This document shows positions 26,694 to 36,586 of a stretch of DNA of 64,000 nt, piece after piece. Position numbers and translations under genes: made by a program. This stretch comes from Rouxiella sp. WC2420 (GTDB taxonomy: Bacteria; Pseudomonadota; Gammaproteobacteria; Enterobacterales; Enterobacteriaceae): contig NZ_CP165628.1 in NCBI RefSeq assembly GCF_041200025.1, positions 3,844,001 through 3,908,000 of the forward strand, read 5' to 3'. The notes under the pieces were generated by a model. That model did no database searches. It was not told the DNA's origin and saw only the letters and a list, made by a program, of their open reading frames with translations. Numbering within the stretch: the first letter of the stretch is position 1; each line of letters starts with the position of its first letter.

Positions 26694-28556
26694 TTATCGA
26701 CGTAAATAGGTTTGCTCGACAAAATCAGCGAAGTCTTGGCACATTGCATCATCGCCTTCGGCGTTATCAGCCAGCACGCGTTTGCCGTCTACCACTTTAA
26801 TATGCACGTTGAGATCAAAATCAGCTGCCGTTTGCTCACGAGTAGCGGCCTGAGCAATGACCTCCTGAGCGTCCTGCCACGCACTTTCAACCGTCTGGTT
26901 GCAGGCCTCGGCCAAATAATCAGGATTAAATCCTTCGCCAGTCAAGCTACGCAGCGTTTCGTCGTGACTCACGCTGTTACCCGGCGTCCAATAATGTTTT
27001 GCCAGATCCGGTCCAATCGCCGCATTGTCAGTCAGATAACCATCACGCTTAAGGAAGAAGGCACGAGTTTGCTCCACCGCCATCAGTGCCAATAAATAGC
27101 CCTGATAAGAACAGGCAGATTCTAGCGACAGCAAATGTGGCACCGCCAGCGTCGGCCTTGGGCTGCCTGCAACACCAAGAATATGGGTTTCAACATCACG
27201 AGCCAATGCAGTGATAGCTTCAGGCGTACATTTCTCTTCAGGCCATTGATAAAGCTGCCATTCAAAATACGGCATCAGCAGAATATGGCGTTCGTTGAAT
27301 GCCCGCATCGGCTGGCGCGCCGCAATGCTTTCCTGAATCAGCGCATCCGGCACCGACTCACCCTGCTCATTTTTGGCATAGCGTTTCAACCAATCGGCAT
27401 CGTCAAGCAGGCTATCGCAAAACATCGACTGTGTTTCCGCATAAGCCATTGAAGTCGGAGGGAACTCCATCGAGAAACAAGGCGCATTTTGACGAATGTT
27501 GGCGAAATGTGCAGCATGGCCGCCCTCATGGAACAAGGTCGCTAAACCCGTTGCGCCACTGCCCACCTGATCCGGTTTCGCGAGGCTGGTAAAGTTAATC
27601 ACCGCCGGAACCCATTTGCCCTGATCGACAAACGGCGGTACCGGTCCATGCATAAAACCATTCTCGTATTTACCTTCGCGCACCAGCAAATCGAGCTGCA
27701 TTTCTGCCCCGTTGAATCCAATGTGCAGGCGCTTAAAGCTGTTGATCCAGCGGCTTAGCGAGTCAGCAAACGGAAAATAGGGGTCCAGCTGACGTGTGAC
27801 ATCTCCAGCACTGGCATAGCGAATATTCCATGGCATCAGCGCGCCGTCGCCTGCACGATCCACCAGCTCATTCAAGCTGCGCACGTTGGCTTCGCGAGTC
27901 TGCTCCTCAAAACGGTCGAGGATGGCAAACAGTTGCTCGGGGCTCATCTGCTCGGTTTTATTTACTTTGTAATCAAAGTAGTTGCGATACCCCTGCTGGC
28001 GCGCAAAGCGGTTACGCAGGGCGATAAGTTCAGGAAAACCGTTAACGAGCAGCCACTGCTCTAACTCACGCAGGGCGATTTGCGAACTGCGACGATACTC
28101 TTCGTTTTCATTGGTGGCCTGATTGGTCAGCAGCTCGCCGAGTGAGGCATTGACCAGCTCGCCCTTGCTGTTGGTGTGCATCAGTTTGTGCAGCTTGCGT
28201 TTGCCGTAAAGCGTCGACTCTGCCTGAATTATCTCTTCGAGCAGCGCCTGAGCTTGCGGATCTTCAATCGCATTGCAGTCAAAAAAGCGATACCAGCCAC
28301 GCAGGCCGGTCAGCAATTGTTGCTGTGCCTCGCTTTTTGGCTCAGCCTCAACGGTTGCAATATGATCACGCAGTTCTGCCAATCGAGCCGGATTGGAAAT
28401 AAAACGTTTAAAAACCGTTTCAGCATTGGAAAATCTATCGGAAACATCGTGGTCTCCGGTGCCCATATAGTTCTGCCAGAACAGCTCTTCTTTCGTTTTG
28501 TGTACCTTCAGATAGTCGTGATTCAGTGCGGTGAAATATTCCTGTGACTGTTTCAT
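26694..28556 (-). CDS. M3-family metallopeptidase (oligoendopeptidase-like)
   Basis: 620-residue zinc peptidase, probably cytosolic. The zinc motif HExxH is LFHEGGHAAHF with His343, Glu344 and His347, and the third ligand is likely Glu374 in MAYAETQSMF. SMEFPPTSMAYAE and ERHILLMPYFEWQLY are typical of the M3 oligopeptidase group. It should cut short peptides for turnover. AAGGAC precedes the ATG at 28556. It follows ybiB by about 80 bases on the same strand; E. coli has other genes at this spot. Confidence 0.88.
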   Translation of the reverse strand: MKQSQEYFTALNHDYLKVHKTKEELFWQNYMGTGDHDVSDRFSNAETVFKRFISNPARLAELRDHIATVEAEPKSEAQQQLLTGLRGWYRFFDCNAIEDPQAQALLEEIIQAESTLYGKRKLHKLMHTNSKGELVNASLGELLTNQATNENEEYRRSSQIALRELEQWLLVNGFPELIALRNRFARQQGYRNYFDYKVNKTEQMSPEQLFAILDRFEEQTREANVRSLNELVDRAGDGALMPWNIRYASAGDVTRQLDPYFPFADSLSRWINSFKRLHIGFNGAEMQLDLLVREGKYENGFMHGPVPPFVDQGKWVPAVINFTSLAKPDQVGSGATGLATLFHEGGHAAHFANIRQNAPCFSMEFPPTSMAYAETQSMFCDSLLDDADWLKRYAKNEQGESVPDALIQESIAARQPMRAFNERHILLMPYFEWQLYQWPEEKCTPEAITALARDVETHILGVAGSPRPTLAVPHLLSLESACSYQGYLLALMAVEQTRAFFLKRDGYLTDNAAIGPDLAKHYWTPGNSVSHDETLRSLTGEGFNPDYLAEACNQTVESAWQDAQEVIAQAATREQTAADFDLNVHIKVVDGKRVLADNAEGDDAMCQDFADFVEQTYLRR

Positions 28557-28636
28557 AGCGTCCTTCTTGGCTGAAAGTAAAAGAAATTATGCTTAGAGTG
28601 TAAGTTCAGACCTAATGTCTGTCGACAGTCCAGCCG

Positions 28637-29599
28637 CTAAAAAAGCTGCTCGACCAGCATGAGGGCTTCTGCCATATCTGGCGCAAGTTCGGTAGCAACC
28701 AGACAACAGGCGAGCTGATGCAAAATGGCCTGTGGGACGGCGACTTTTGCTTCAAGACAGTCTTGAATCCAATCTGCGGTGGTTTGTGCATCTTTGGCAG
28801 CTGGCAGATTTTGCGCACTGAACTCCTGCCGTTCGAGCAAGATTTTCTGTTCACCGTGACCAATAAGATGAACTGGCGCGCTGCGTAGCGGGTTAGCGTA
28901 CACTTCGCCCTCAGTTCCCTGCGAGAGCAGAGCGAGCCCGCCAACGTCTTGGAAGAAAGAGGATACTCGCTGGATATATTCAGGATGAGAGACACTGGCC
29001 AATCTCAGCGCAGGTTGATCAATAAACGGCGTTGCCAGCTTGGCAAGGGTATGGCTGCTGTTCCGCACCCCCATCTGCCAGCGTAGCTGTAACTGCTGGT
29101 CGATCGGTGGGCAAAGTATCGAAACCGGGATAAACACCGGACCGCGACCTTCATTGAGCATGGCCTGCGCTTGCTCGGCGCAATCAGCGGCTTTAATACC
29201 CAATGCCTGGAAAATTTCATAACTAGTGATGCGGCCCGGATCTGAAGTCACACCGTGAACAATCACCGGCAAACCAAGCCGGTGCAGCAAAATTGCCAGC
29301 AGCGGGGTCAGGTTAGCCTGCTTACGCGCGCCATTATAGCTGGGAATGACCACCGGCATCGGGCGCTCGGCGGGCGCTTGCAGCCTGAGAGTCTGCTCTT
29401 CCATTGCCTGGTAAAAGCCCAGCATCTCCTGCTCTGCTTCGCCCTTGATACGAAAGGCAATTAACAAACCACCGAGCTGCAAATCAGGCACTTCACCTGC
29501 CAACATTAAACGGTACAGCTCTAAAGCCTGTTCCCTGTCGAGATCGCGGGCATGATTTTTACCGCGTCCGACTTCTTTAATAACTTTTGTGAAATCCAT
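28637..29599 (-). CDS. ybiB: YbiB, TrpD2-family nucleic-acid-binding protein
   Basis: 320 residues, the same size as E. coli YbiB. It opens MDFTKVIKEVGRGKNHARDLD and carries IPSYNGARKQANLTPLLAILL, GVRNSSHTLAKLATPF and SVSHPEYIQRVSSFFQDVGG. The family is related to anthranilate phosphoribosyltransferase, but known members bind DNA and RNA rather than making anthranilate. It is the second gene after dinG, as in E. coli, consistent with a DNA-damage link. The start at 29599 gives the family N-terminus; an upstream in-frame start adds 11 residues and is rejected. Confidence 0.94.
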   Translation of the reverse strand: MDFTKVIKEVGRGKNHARDLDREQALELYRLMLAGEVPDLQLGGLLIAFRIKGEAEQEMLGFYQAMEEQTLRLQAPAERPMPVVIPSYNGARKQANLTPLLAILLHRLGLPVIVHGVTSDPGRITSYEIFQALGIKAADCAEQAQAMLNEGRGPVFIPVSILCPPIDQQLQLRWQMGVRNSSHTLAKLATPFIDQPALRLASVSHPEYIQRVSSFFQDVGGLALLSQGTEGEVYANPLRSAPVHLIGHGEQKILLERQEFSAQNLPAAKDAQTTADWIQDCLEAKVAVPQAILHQLACCLVATELAPDMAEALMLVEQLF

Positions 29600-29690
29600 T
29601 GTTCTTTCCTCACCTGCGAATAACACCAGCATAACTCAGCCAATGGCGGGGAGAAACCTTGCCGTTACATCGCAGATAAGGAAAGCAGGA

Positions 29691-31853
29691 CTAACGTTTA
29701 CGACGCGCTTTGACCACTTTGGTTTTGGTTAACGGAATATATTTTCCGAAACCAGGCTCTGGCATTTCGCGCTGTTCGATAGGGAAAACCGGCAGCGCGG
29801 CCAGTAGTCGAGAACCATAGTTTTTGGTGATCAAACGGCGGTCATAAATCACGATTTCACCGCGACACTCATGACTGCGGATCAATCGCCCTACTTGCTG
29901 GATCAGATTGAACGAGGCGCTAGGCAAGCTCTGCACTTCAAAAGGGTAGCGTTTCAGCGTTTTTAACCACTCGCCTTCGGTGAGGATCACCGGACTGTCG
30001 ATAGGCGGGAAAGCAATCTTGTGGATATGCACCTGCGTGAGCAGGTCACCTTTGAGATCCAACCCTTCGGCAAAGGACTGCAAGCCAATAAGGACGCTGA
30101 CCTTTCCGGCCTCGACGCGCTGACGGTGCTCTTCAACCAGTCGATAGCGCGGCTGATCGCCTTGCACCAGCAAGGTTAATCGCAGATCCGGCATCAGCTC
30201 GACAAATTGCTGCAGTGCGCGATTACTGGCAAACAGTACCAGCATGCCGCGATGTTTTTCTGTTGCCAGTTCAGCGCGGAAGAAATCGCTCATTTCCTGA
30301 ATATGCTGCGCTTCGTTGGCCATTAACGGCTCGCTGCGCATCTGCGGAATAACAATCTTTCCCTGCTCGACGTGATTGAACGGCGAATCGAGGCTGATAA
30401 ACACGTCACCCGCCCTTTCATTGAGGCCGCTCATCTCCTGAATACGTGAAAAACTATTCAATGAACGCAGCGTTGCCGAGGTCATCACCACGTGCGGCAC
30501 TTTTCGCCATAGCATTTTCTCCAGCTGTTCGCTGACGCGGATCCCGACACAGTGAAACACCAGATGGCTCTGATTATCGAAATATTCGCGCGTCACCCAT
30601 TTGCCAATCGGCGCATTGGAGGCTTTATCTAACGCCGCCAGACGCCAAAGTTTGGTCATGGTTTCCAGATAACCGAGCATTCGACTCATCTGCAAAATGG
30701 CACGATGCAGGCGCAACACATCATGCTTGCCGGTTTTTTCACTGAGATCGTTAAGCATAAATTCGGCTAAACCGCGCAATGCATCCGTGAGCTTGAACTG
30801 GCGGGCGCAAAGCTCGGTGAGATCTGCGGGCAAAATGCCCATTTCGAAACGATATTCAGCCTCTGGCTCGTCGGGCGGTAAAAACTGATTAACCTGCTGC
30901 TCAATCAACTGCAACAGTTCGCGCATTTCGGCGGTATGGTTATGCAGGCGCTCGGCATTAGCCAACGGTGGCGGATTCTTTGGCGTGAACAGCGCCAGGC
31001 ATTGCTCAAACTGGCGGACAAAATTGTCCAGTTGCAAATGGTTCCACACCGCCGTGATTTCGGCATCGACCTCAAGAGCATCGCGCGCCACGTCGGGCAA
31101 ATGATGGCCCTCGTCGAGCACCAATAGTAAGTCTTTGGCATTGGGTAATACTGATTCAGACTCCAGCGCAGCCATCACCAGCGCGTGGTTGGTCACCACC
31201 ACATCAGCACTTTCAATCTCTTTGCGCGCCACAAAATACGGGCATTCTCGGAAATAATGACAGTTTCTCCCCAAGCAGTTGGCTTTATCCGTGCTGAGTT
31301 TTTGCCAAAGCGGGTCCTGAATCGTTTGTTTATAATGGTCGCGCAGCCCGTCCCACTCATAGCGACTTAGCGCCTTCTCAAGCGTTGAACAGAACTGCTG
31401 CTCTTCGCCGCTGGAGGGTGCGAGTTCATCGCCTAAAAACAGGCCGAGATCGCCCTGCGCATTTTCAGTGCTCATCATCGACAAGTTGCGCGGGCAAACA
31501 TAGCGCCCACGGCCAAACGCCCCGGTAAATTTGAGGTCGGGGATGATTTTCTTAAGCAGCGGCAGATCTTTACTGAAGATCTGATCCTGAAGCGCAACGT
31601 TGGCGGTGCTGACCACCAAAGGCTTTTCTTCTGCCCGGCTGACGGCAATTCCGGGAATGAGATACGACAGGGTTTTCCCTACGCCAGTGGGCGCCTCGAT
31701 AGCGAGGTGTCGGGCTGAATCACTGGTAAATGCCTTTGCGACCTCGGCAATCATCTGACGCTGAGGGGCACGGGAGATAAAATCCGGGATTTGCTGCTGC
31801 AGGGCTTTGTACCACTGGCTTATCTGATCTTTTACTGCGGAGGACAGCGCCAT
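29691..31853 (-). CDS. dinG: ATP-dependent DNA helicase DinG
   Basis: 720 residues (E. coli 716). Walker A is APTGVGKT at about 54-61, the Fe-S cluster cysteines are Cys120, Cys193, Cys198 and Cys204 (RGRYVCPRNLS and CLGRNCHYFRECPYF), and the DEGH box is at 247-250. Helicase motifs V-VI appear in SFAEGLDLKGD and QQVGRLIRSHE. It is a 5'-to-3' XPD-like helicase that resolves R-loops and D-loops. Unlike E. coli dinG, no CTG-N10-CAG LexA box was found in the bases upstream. Confidence 0.96.
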   Translation of the reverse strand: MALSSAVKDQISQWYKALQQQIPDFISRAPQRQMIAEVAKAFTSDSARHLAIEAPTGVGKTLSYLIPGIAVSRAEEKPLVVSTANVALQDQIFSKDLPLLKKIIPDLKFTGAFGRGRYVCPRNLSMMSTENAQGDLGLFLGDELAPSSGEEQQFCSTLEKALSRYEWDGLRDHYKQTIQDPLWQKLSTDKANCLGRNCHYFRECPYFVARKEIESADVVVTNHALVMAALESESVLPNAKDLLLVLDEGHHLPDVARDALEVDAEITAVWNHLQLDNFVRQFEQCLALFTPKNPPPLANAERLHNHTAEMRELLQLIEQQVNQFLPPDEPEAEYRFEMGILPADLTELCARQFKLTDALRGLAEFMLNDLSEKTGKHDVLRLHRAILQMSRMLGYLETMTKLWRLAALDKASNAPIGKWVTREYFDNQSHLVFHCVGIRVSEQLEKMLWRKVPHVVMTSATLRSLNSFSRIQEMSGLNERAGDVFISLDSPFNHVEQGKIVIPQMRSEPLMANEAQHIQEMSDFFRAELATEKHRGMLVLFASNRALQQFVELMPDLRLTLLVQGDQPRYRLVEEHRQRVEAGKVSVLIGLQSFAEGLDLKGDLLTQVHIHKIAFPPIDSPVILTEGEWLKTLKRYPFEVQSLPSASFNLIQQVGRLIRSHECRGEIVIYDRRLITKNYGSRLLAALPVFPIEQREMPEPGFGKYIPLTKTKVVKARRKR

Positions 31854-32124
31854 GCATCTCTTATCATTTTCATAGGTTCTCGCTATTGTCCCACACTCGC
31901 CCGCCTACGTCAGCCGCAAATTAAATAGCTACCGCCATTATTAGCTAGCTTATTAAAATCATTGAGTTAAAAAAGCACCTTCCTATTTCAATGTCATAAA
32001 TTGATCACATTAATAAGGTAAAAAACTCTCGCTGTAAAAACTTCCACTCATAGATGGAAATAACAGCATTGATGATGACTAGCGTCCTTTAATTAAAATT
32101 GTTGTTACCAAAACAGGGTTGAAA

Positions 32125-33231
32125 ATGAAACGTAATATTTTGGCAATATTAATCCCATCATTATTAATTGCCTCAGGCGCACACGCAGCAGAAATTTATA
32201 ATAAAGACGGAAATAAACTCGACTTTTATGGGAAAGTGAAGGCCGAACATTATTTTTCTGATGCCAGCAGCAGTGACGGCGATCAGAGTTATGTACGTTT
32301 TGGATTTAAAGGCCAAACAAAAATAAACGATCTGATGACCGGATATGGCCAATGGGAATATCAGGTTGCAGATAACGTTTCTGAGGCACAGGGAACCAGC
32401 ACTGGCACCAAAACACGAATCGGTTTCGCTGGTTTGAAATTTAGCCAATACGGTTCTTTCGACTATGGCCGTAATTACGGCGTGCTCTACGACGTGGCAG
32501 GCTGGACCGATATGTTCCCGGAATTTGGTGGTGATGGTTATACCAAAGCCGACCGCTTTATGACGGGGCGCGGCAACGGCATGGCGACTTACCGCAACCG
32601 CAACTTTTTTGGCCTGATTGACGGGCTGAACCTGGCTCTGCAATATCAGGGCAAAAATGATGACAGCAGCTCGCGTACTGCTTCAACCTCTAATGGCGAT
32701 GGATACGCAGTTTCTGCAACCTATGATATCGGTGCAGGTATCAGCGCGGGGGGTGCGTATACCTCTTCCGATCGCACCAATACGCAAGCTAATTCTACTC
32801 TGGGAAAAGGTGACAAAGCCAACGCCTGGAATGCCGGCCTGAAATATGACAATAACGGCGTTTATTTAGCGGCTATCTATGCTCAGACCGAACGTATGGT
32901 GGGAATTTCTGTTCCAGCTGGCGTATCGAGCCTGACTAATTCCGCAGTCAGTGGTTATGCTGATAAAACTCAGACCTTCGAAGCCGTTGCACAATATCAG
33001 TTTGACTGGGGTCTGCGCCCTTCTCTTGGCTATGTTCAGACCAAGGCAAAAGATATTGAAGGCGTGGGCGATGCCGACCTGATTAAATATATTGACGTGG
33101 GCACGACCTATTATTTCAACAAGAACATGTCAACTTTTGTTGATTATAAAATCAACCGTCTTAGCAACGATAATAAATTGGGCCTAAATAATGACGACGT
33201 GGTTGCCGTAGGCCTGGTTTACCAGTTCTAA
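32125..33231 (+). CDS. OmpF/OmpC-family general porin
   Basis: 368-residue precursor. Signal peptide ends SGAHA, then [17 protein letters not shown] opens a 16-stranded trimeric porin. [14 protein letters not shown] and [20 protein letters not shown] form the constriction loop L3 region, and GLVYQF ends in the terminal Phe. It resembles OmpF of E. coli a little more than OmpC (ATYRNxNFFGL, then GLRPSxxYxxxKAKDxEGxGD), but paralogue assignment is uncertain. AGGG at 32115-32118 sets the ATG at 32125. Confidence 0.93.
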   Translation: MKRNILAILIPSLLIASGAHAAEIYNKDGNKLDFYGKVKAEHYFSDASSSDGDQSYVRFGFKGQTKINDLMTGYGQWEYQVADNVSEAQGTSTGTKTRIGFAGLKFSQYGSFDYGRNYGVLYDVAGWTDMFPEFGGDGYTKADRFMTGRGNGMATYRNRNFFGLIDGLNLALQYQGKNDDSSSRTASTSNGDGYAVSATYDIGAGISAGGAYTSSDRTNTQANSTLGKGDKANAWNAGLKYDNNGVYLAAIYAQTERMVGISVPAGVSSLTNSAVSGYADKTQTFEAVAQYQFDWGLRPSLGYVQTKAKDIEGVGDADLIKYIDVGTTYYFNKNMSTFVDYKINRLSNDNKLGLNNDDVVAVGLVYQF

Positions 33232-33270
33232 TAATAAGACCTTGCATCAATATCATTTCATTTTACCTTC

Positions 33271-33297
33271 GCCGGGCTCATCCCCCGGCTTTTTTTG
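33271..33297 (+). terminator. Terminator of the porin gene
   Basis: GCCGGG (33271-33276) pairs with CCCGGC (33284-33289) followed by TTTTTTT. Confidence 0.88.
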
Positions 33298-33433
33298 TCA
33301 TATGAAAAGCTTATCCACGTCAAAAATCTGTTCGTAAGTACTTTTCCAGCCCGCTGAATCTGCTAAAGTTTTTCTGACCCACGCCTGGGAGCAACAAACT
33401 TCTTAATTTCCCCATCACAGGATGATAACGATA

Positions 33434-34246
33434 ATGATGAAGAAAGCCTCGCTGTACGGCACGAGTGCCCTGGTTTTTCTGGCACTGACCGGTTGTGCAC
33501 AGCAAACAAAATCAGACGCCAACGCACAATTAAACGATCAGTCGGTAATGGCGCTAAACTGGTTCCAGCAGTCGGGTGAATATCAGGCTCTGGCCTATCA
33601 GGCATTTACCACCGCAACCTACGCCTTTGACAAAGCACAGTCTCTGACCGGTAAACAAAAAGCCGTCGTGGTTGACCTGGATGAAACCATGATCGACAAC
33701 AGCGCCTACAGTGCGTGGCAGGTCAAGGCCAATAAGCCGTTTGATGATAAAAGTTGGTCACGATGGACTCATGCGGAACAGGCAAAAGCCATCCCAGGTG
33801 CCGTTAGTTTTGCCCAATATGTGGATAGCCATGGCGGCACGATGTTCTATGTTTCTAACCGCGCTCAGAATGACTACGCTGCGACAGTCGCTAATCTTCA
33901 ACGCCTCGGTTTCCCGAACGTGACCGAAAAAACGCTGCGTTTAAACACCGCGACCTCAAATAAACAGGCTCGATTTGATGAGATTAAAAACGAGGGTTAC
34001 AACATCGTGTTGTACATTGGCGATAATCTCAATGACTTTGGCGCTGCCACTTATCACAAAGGCAATGCCGAGCGCCGCAACTTTGTCGCCAGCAACCATA
34101 ACCTGTTTGGCACTCAATTTATCGTGCTGCCAAACCCGTATTACGGCGACTGGGAAAGTGGCCTGGCCCCGAATTACAACCAGCTAACGCCTGAGCAAAA
34201 GCTGAAAGTCAGAGACGACGCTTTAAAAGCGTGGAATGGGAAGTAA
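33434..34246 (+). CDS. Acid phosphatase/5'-nucleotidase, lipoprotein e(P4) family
   Basis: 270-residue lipoprotein with lipobox LTGC (Cys21). It belongs to HAD class IIIB: VVVDLDETMIDNSAY gives the nucleophile Asp81 and acid/base Asp83. MFYVSNRAQ is motif II and YIGDNLNDFG the acidic motif. In Haemophilus, e(P4) dephosphorylates NMN and other nucleotides at the outer membrane, allowing NAD precursor uptake; a similar surface scavenging role is likely here. Several ATGs cluster at 33422-33437; 33434 keeps a compact signal and is preferred. Confidence 0.9.
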   Translation: MMKKASLYGTSALVFLALTGCAQQTKSDANAQLNDQSVMALNWFQQSGEYQALAYQAFTTATYAFDKAQSLTGKQKAVVVDLDETMIDNSAYSAWQVKANKPFDDKSWSRWTHAEQAKAIPGAVSFAQYVDSHGGTMFYVSNRAQNDYAATVANLQRLGFPNVTEKTLRLNTATSNKQARFDEIKNEGYNIVLYIGDNLNDFGAATYHKGNAERRNFVASNHNLFGTQFIVLPNPYYGDWESGLAPNYNQLTPEQKLKVRDDALKAWNGK

Positions 34247-34272
34247 CCTGCATCAAGGTTTTGTAATTTCAA

Positions 34273-34305
34273 TTTGGAATCTAAAGGCAATTTTTAGATT
34301 CCAAA
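34273..34305 (+). terminator. Inverted repeat after the e(P4) gene
   Basis: TTTGGAATCTAAA (34273-34285) pairs perfectly with TTTAGATTCCAAA (34293-34305), loop GGCAATT. It could end the e(P4) transcript but has no T-run. Nineteen bases of it recur identically at 35652-35670. Confidence 0.5.
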
Positions 34306-34313
34306 CCATTATA

Positions 34314-34390
34314 CTGTGTAGTGACTGTGTAGTGACTGTGTAGTGACTGTGTAGTGACTGTGTAGTGACTGTGTAGTGACTGTGTAGTGA
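34314..34390. repeat. Seven tandem 11-bp repeats
   Basis: Seven perfect head-to-tail copies of CTGTGTAGTGA in 77 bases, none coding. The 11-bp period is close to one helical turn, so all copies would face the same side of the DNA. Such arrays vary in copy number by slippage. There are no spacers, so it is not a CRISPR array. Confidence 0.95.
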
Positions 34391-34690
34391 TTAGGGTGCT
34401 GCACCTGGCTTAACTTTATGATTTCAATTTCATGACTTCAACTTCATGTGCTTCGCCCATAACTTTTTATGATATTACGACAGACTCCCTCTGCCATATA
34501 AAAACCGGTTACCCTTACCCTCTCAAATTTGTAGGATATTTTCGACATAACCTTTAATAAAGTCTAAAAATGTGATCAATGTTGAACGGTGTTATTTAGC
34601 CGATGGTTTAAGGTTGTAATTTCCTTTACCCTATCCTTGCACTAACGCCCAGCATTCCCGCACTGATTTTAATTAACAGACGAAGAATAC

Positions 34691-35593
34691 ATGAAAATAT
34701 TTTTTAGCCCTACCTTAAACGGAACTATGGCAACTCTTTCACAAAATGTAGTTAAATTAATTGGTTTTTTATCTTCTATTTCTCTTGTTTATAATAATGC
34801 TCAAGTCATACTGAAAAGTAATAATGCCGTCTCATCTTCAGGAGTTAATAATGCAACAATGCAGGAAGAAATTCTTTATCATAATTGTCATAAATTAAAA
34901 ACCCCCTCTTTGCTTGCTCCAATTAATCTGACCATATTGGAGGAAAAGCTAATTCAAAACTTATTCCCTAGAATCAAAGAAATACATAATGATATGAAAC
35001 CATATTGTAATAGTATGTCGGGGAGAAGACTGCCAGAGGTTTATCTTGAAAACCGCAGTGAAATCAAAAAACTGGAGACTGAGGTTAGTACACTTGTCAA
35101 TCAACTAACAAGTAGCAATAGAAACATATTTGCTTTGCAGGAACAGATTTCTAGCAATCTAGATAAAGTAACTAAATTTAGTGAGTGTAATATAAGAATA
35201 GCAAGTATTAATGAATTAGTGAAAAAAGAAAATATAAACATTAATCAATTAATAAATAGGATAAATAATACTTATTGCTTGTCACGAATCCAGAGAAATT
35301 TGATCACTAATAGAATGAGAACATTACTACTTAACCAAAACCTGCTGCCTGATGGATTACATACAATTGAAGAAAAAATCAGCACACTAAACAATATCAA
35401 GGCCATAATCACCTCAGAGATACAGTTAAAGCGAATTAATAACGAACGTAAAACTAAAGAAAAAATAATGAATTATTCAAAGGCAATGTATGGTGCTGGG
35501 TACTCACATAATATTAATGCAGAAGATGTATGCACTGAACTGAATGGTAAGGATTTAAAATATAGGGGAATGGATAATAACTTCGATAAGTAG
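34691..35593 (+). CDS. AT-rich unrecognised coiled-coil protein
   Basis: 300 residues, strongly AT-rich and unlike its neighbours. An N-terminal hydrophobic stretch at about 20-40 (VVKLIGFLSSISLVYNNAQVIL) might be a membrane anchor or weak secretion signal. From about 110 to 265 the protein is helical with heptad-like patterns (EIKKLETEVSTLVNQLTSS, then LQEQISSNLDKVT), suggesting a coiled coil. No family is recognised. It is bracketed by direct copies of a repeat module (34275-34457 and 35652-35830), so it was probably acquired or moved as a unit. A secreted or effector-like role is possible but unsupported. An alternative start is the ATG at 34727. Confidence 0.7.
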   Translation: MKIFFSPTLNGTMATLSQNVVKLIGFLSSISLVYNNAQVILKSNNAVSSSGVNNATMQEEILYHNCHKLKTPSLLAPINLTILEEKLIQNLFPRIKEIHNDMKPYCNSMSGRRLPEVYLENRSEIKKLETEVSTLVNQLTSSNRNIFALQEQISSNLDKVTKFSECNIRIASINELVKKENININQLINRINNTYCLSRIQRNLITNRMRTLLLNQNLLPDGLHTIEEKISTLNNIKAIITSEIQLKRINNERKTKEKIMNYSKAMYGAGYSHNINAEDVCTELNGKDLKYRGMDNNFDK

Positions 35594-35807
35594 AACATGC
35601 GCTTTGCTTACTGGGTTGCGCCCTATACGCGCCGTGGGGTTGGTTTAGATGTGGAATCTAAAGGCAATTTGAGGTCAACTTCTTAAGGTCAATAAGCACT
35701 GAGAAGTTTTTCCGGTTCGAAAAATACAATGGGCATATAACCGGCGGCTTGCCTTGTTTAATGCTGCGCATGGCTTAAGTTCAAGTTCTTAAATTCAAGT
35801 TCAAGTT

Positions 35808-36496
35808 CATGCGCTTCGCTTACTGGGTTGCGCCCCAGACACGCCCAAAGGGTATTCCAGAGCAAATACCCTTTGGAATCCCGTGCCTTTTAGTGTTGTT
35901 TACATGTACGGCACCAGACGATGAGTTTGTTTCAGTTGCCACCGTGTGTGGCGTTGGTCGCGCCGCTGCGCGGTCCCCTCGTTCGTTCGAAAGCCAAAAA
36001 CGTCTTTCTCCCTCGCTCAGCGCCGCCCCGAGACCGCCAATTCGGTCTATCTAAGAAAAACCGGCAACCTAAGCTGAGATCAAAAGACCTTTCTTCTGGC
36101 AAAAATTTTCTTTTGAAGGTGACATTCTGCGAACATCGGTTTTATTAATTCAGAAACGAAATCAAAAGTTATATTTAGTCTCGAACAAACCTAAGAGACC
36201 TATCTTTGTGAGATCGGCTTTTGACCGCCGTGGAGTTGCCGGTTTTTCTTTTTAGCTGCTATTGGCGGCCTCGGGCCTACGCTGAGCGAAGGAAAGGGAG
36301 ACGCTTTTGGCTCCCGACTGAGTGAAGGCAGCCAGCAGGGCCGTGGCCAACGCCACGCGCGGGGGTAACTGAAACGATCTCCTTTTTTTTCCACTGATCT
36401 GGTCGCGAGGGAAAAGGGCCCGGGATTCTCAAGGGTGGCGGCCCAGTGCCACCTTTGAGGCGCGTCTGGGCCGCAGCCCAGTAAGCGAAGCGCATG
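35808..36496. repeat. Giant imperfect palindrome, copy 1 (689 bp)
   Basis: It begins CATGCGCTTCGCTTACTGGG and ends with the exact inverse of that sequence. The arms match in order: CCCAGACRCGCC ends, GTTTCAGTT-CC...GTGGCGTTGG blocks, AAAACGTCT/AGACGCTTTT, CCGCCAAT/ATTGGCGG, AGAAAAACCGGCAAC/GTTGCCGGTTTTTCT and TCAAAAG/CTTTTGA, converging on a centre near 36150. A transcript could fold into a hairpin about 300 bp long. TTCAAG/GTTGAA tracts flank both ends. Confidence 0.85.
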
Positions 36497-36586
36497 AAGT
36501 TGAAGTTGAAGTTGAAGTTGAATTTGAAGTTAAGCTAAAGGCCGTGCGCAGCATCAAGTGTGGCTTTGGTCGCGATCAACTTTTAA

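Larger units (their letters stand above)
34247..34690. other. Repeat-bearing gap before the coiled-coil gene
   Basis: 444 bases without a gene. In order it holds a 13-bp inverted repeat (34273-34305), seven 11-bp tandem repeats (34314-34390), a GTGCTGCACCTGGCTTAA segment near 34395, TTCAA/TTCAT-rich sequence, and a CATGTGCTTCGCC end-fragment at 34445-34457. All but the tandem array have relatives at 35596-35830. The remaining 230 bases are AT-rich and presumably hold a promoter. Confidence 0.7.

Noticed and set aside
34314-34390. CRISPR-like array
   Set aside because: Units are 11 bp, directly adjacent without spacers, and no cas genes are present.
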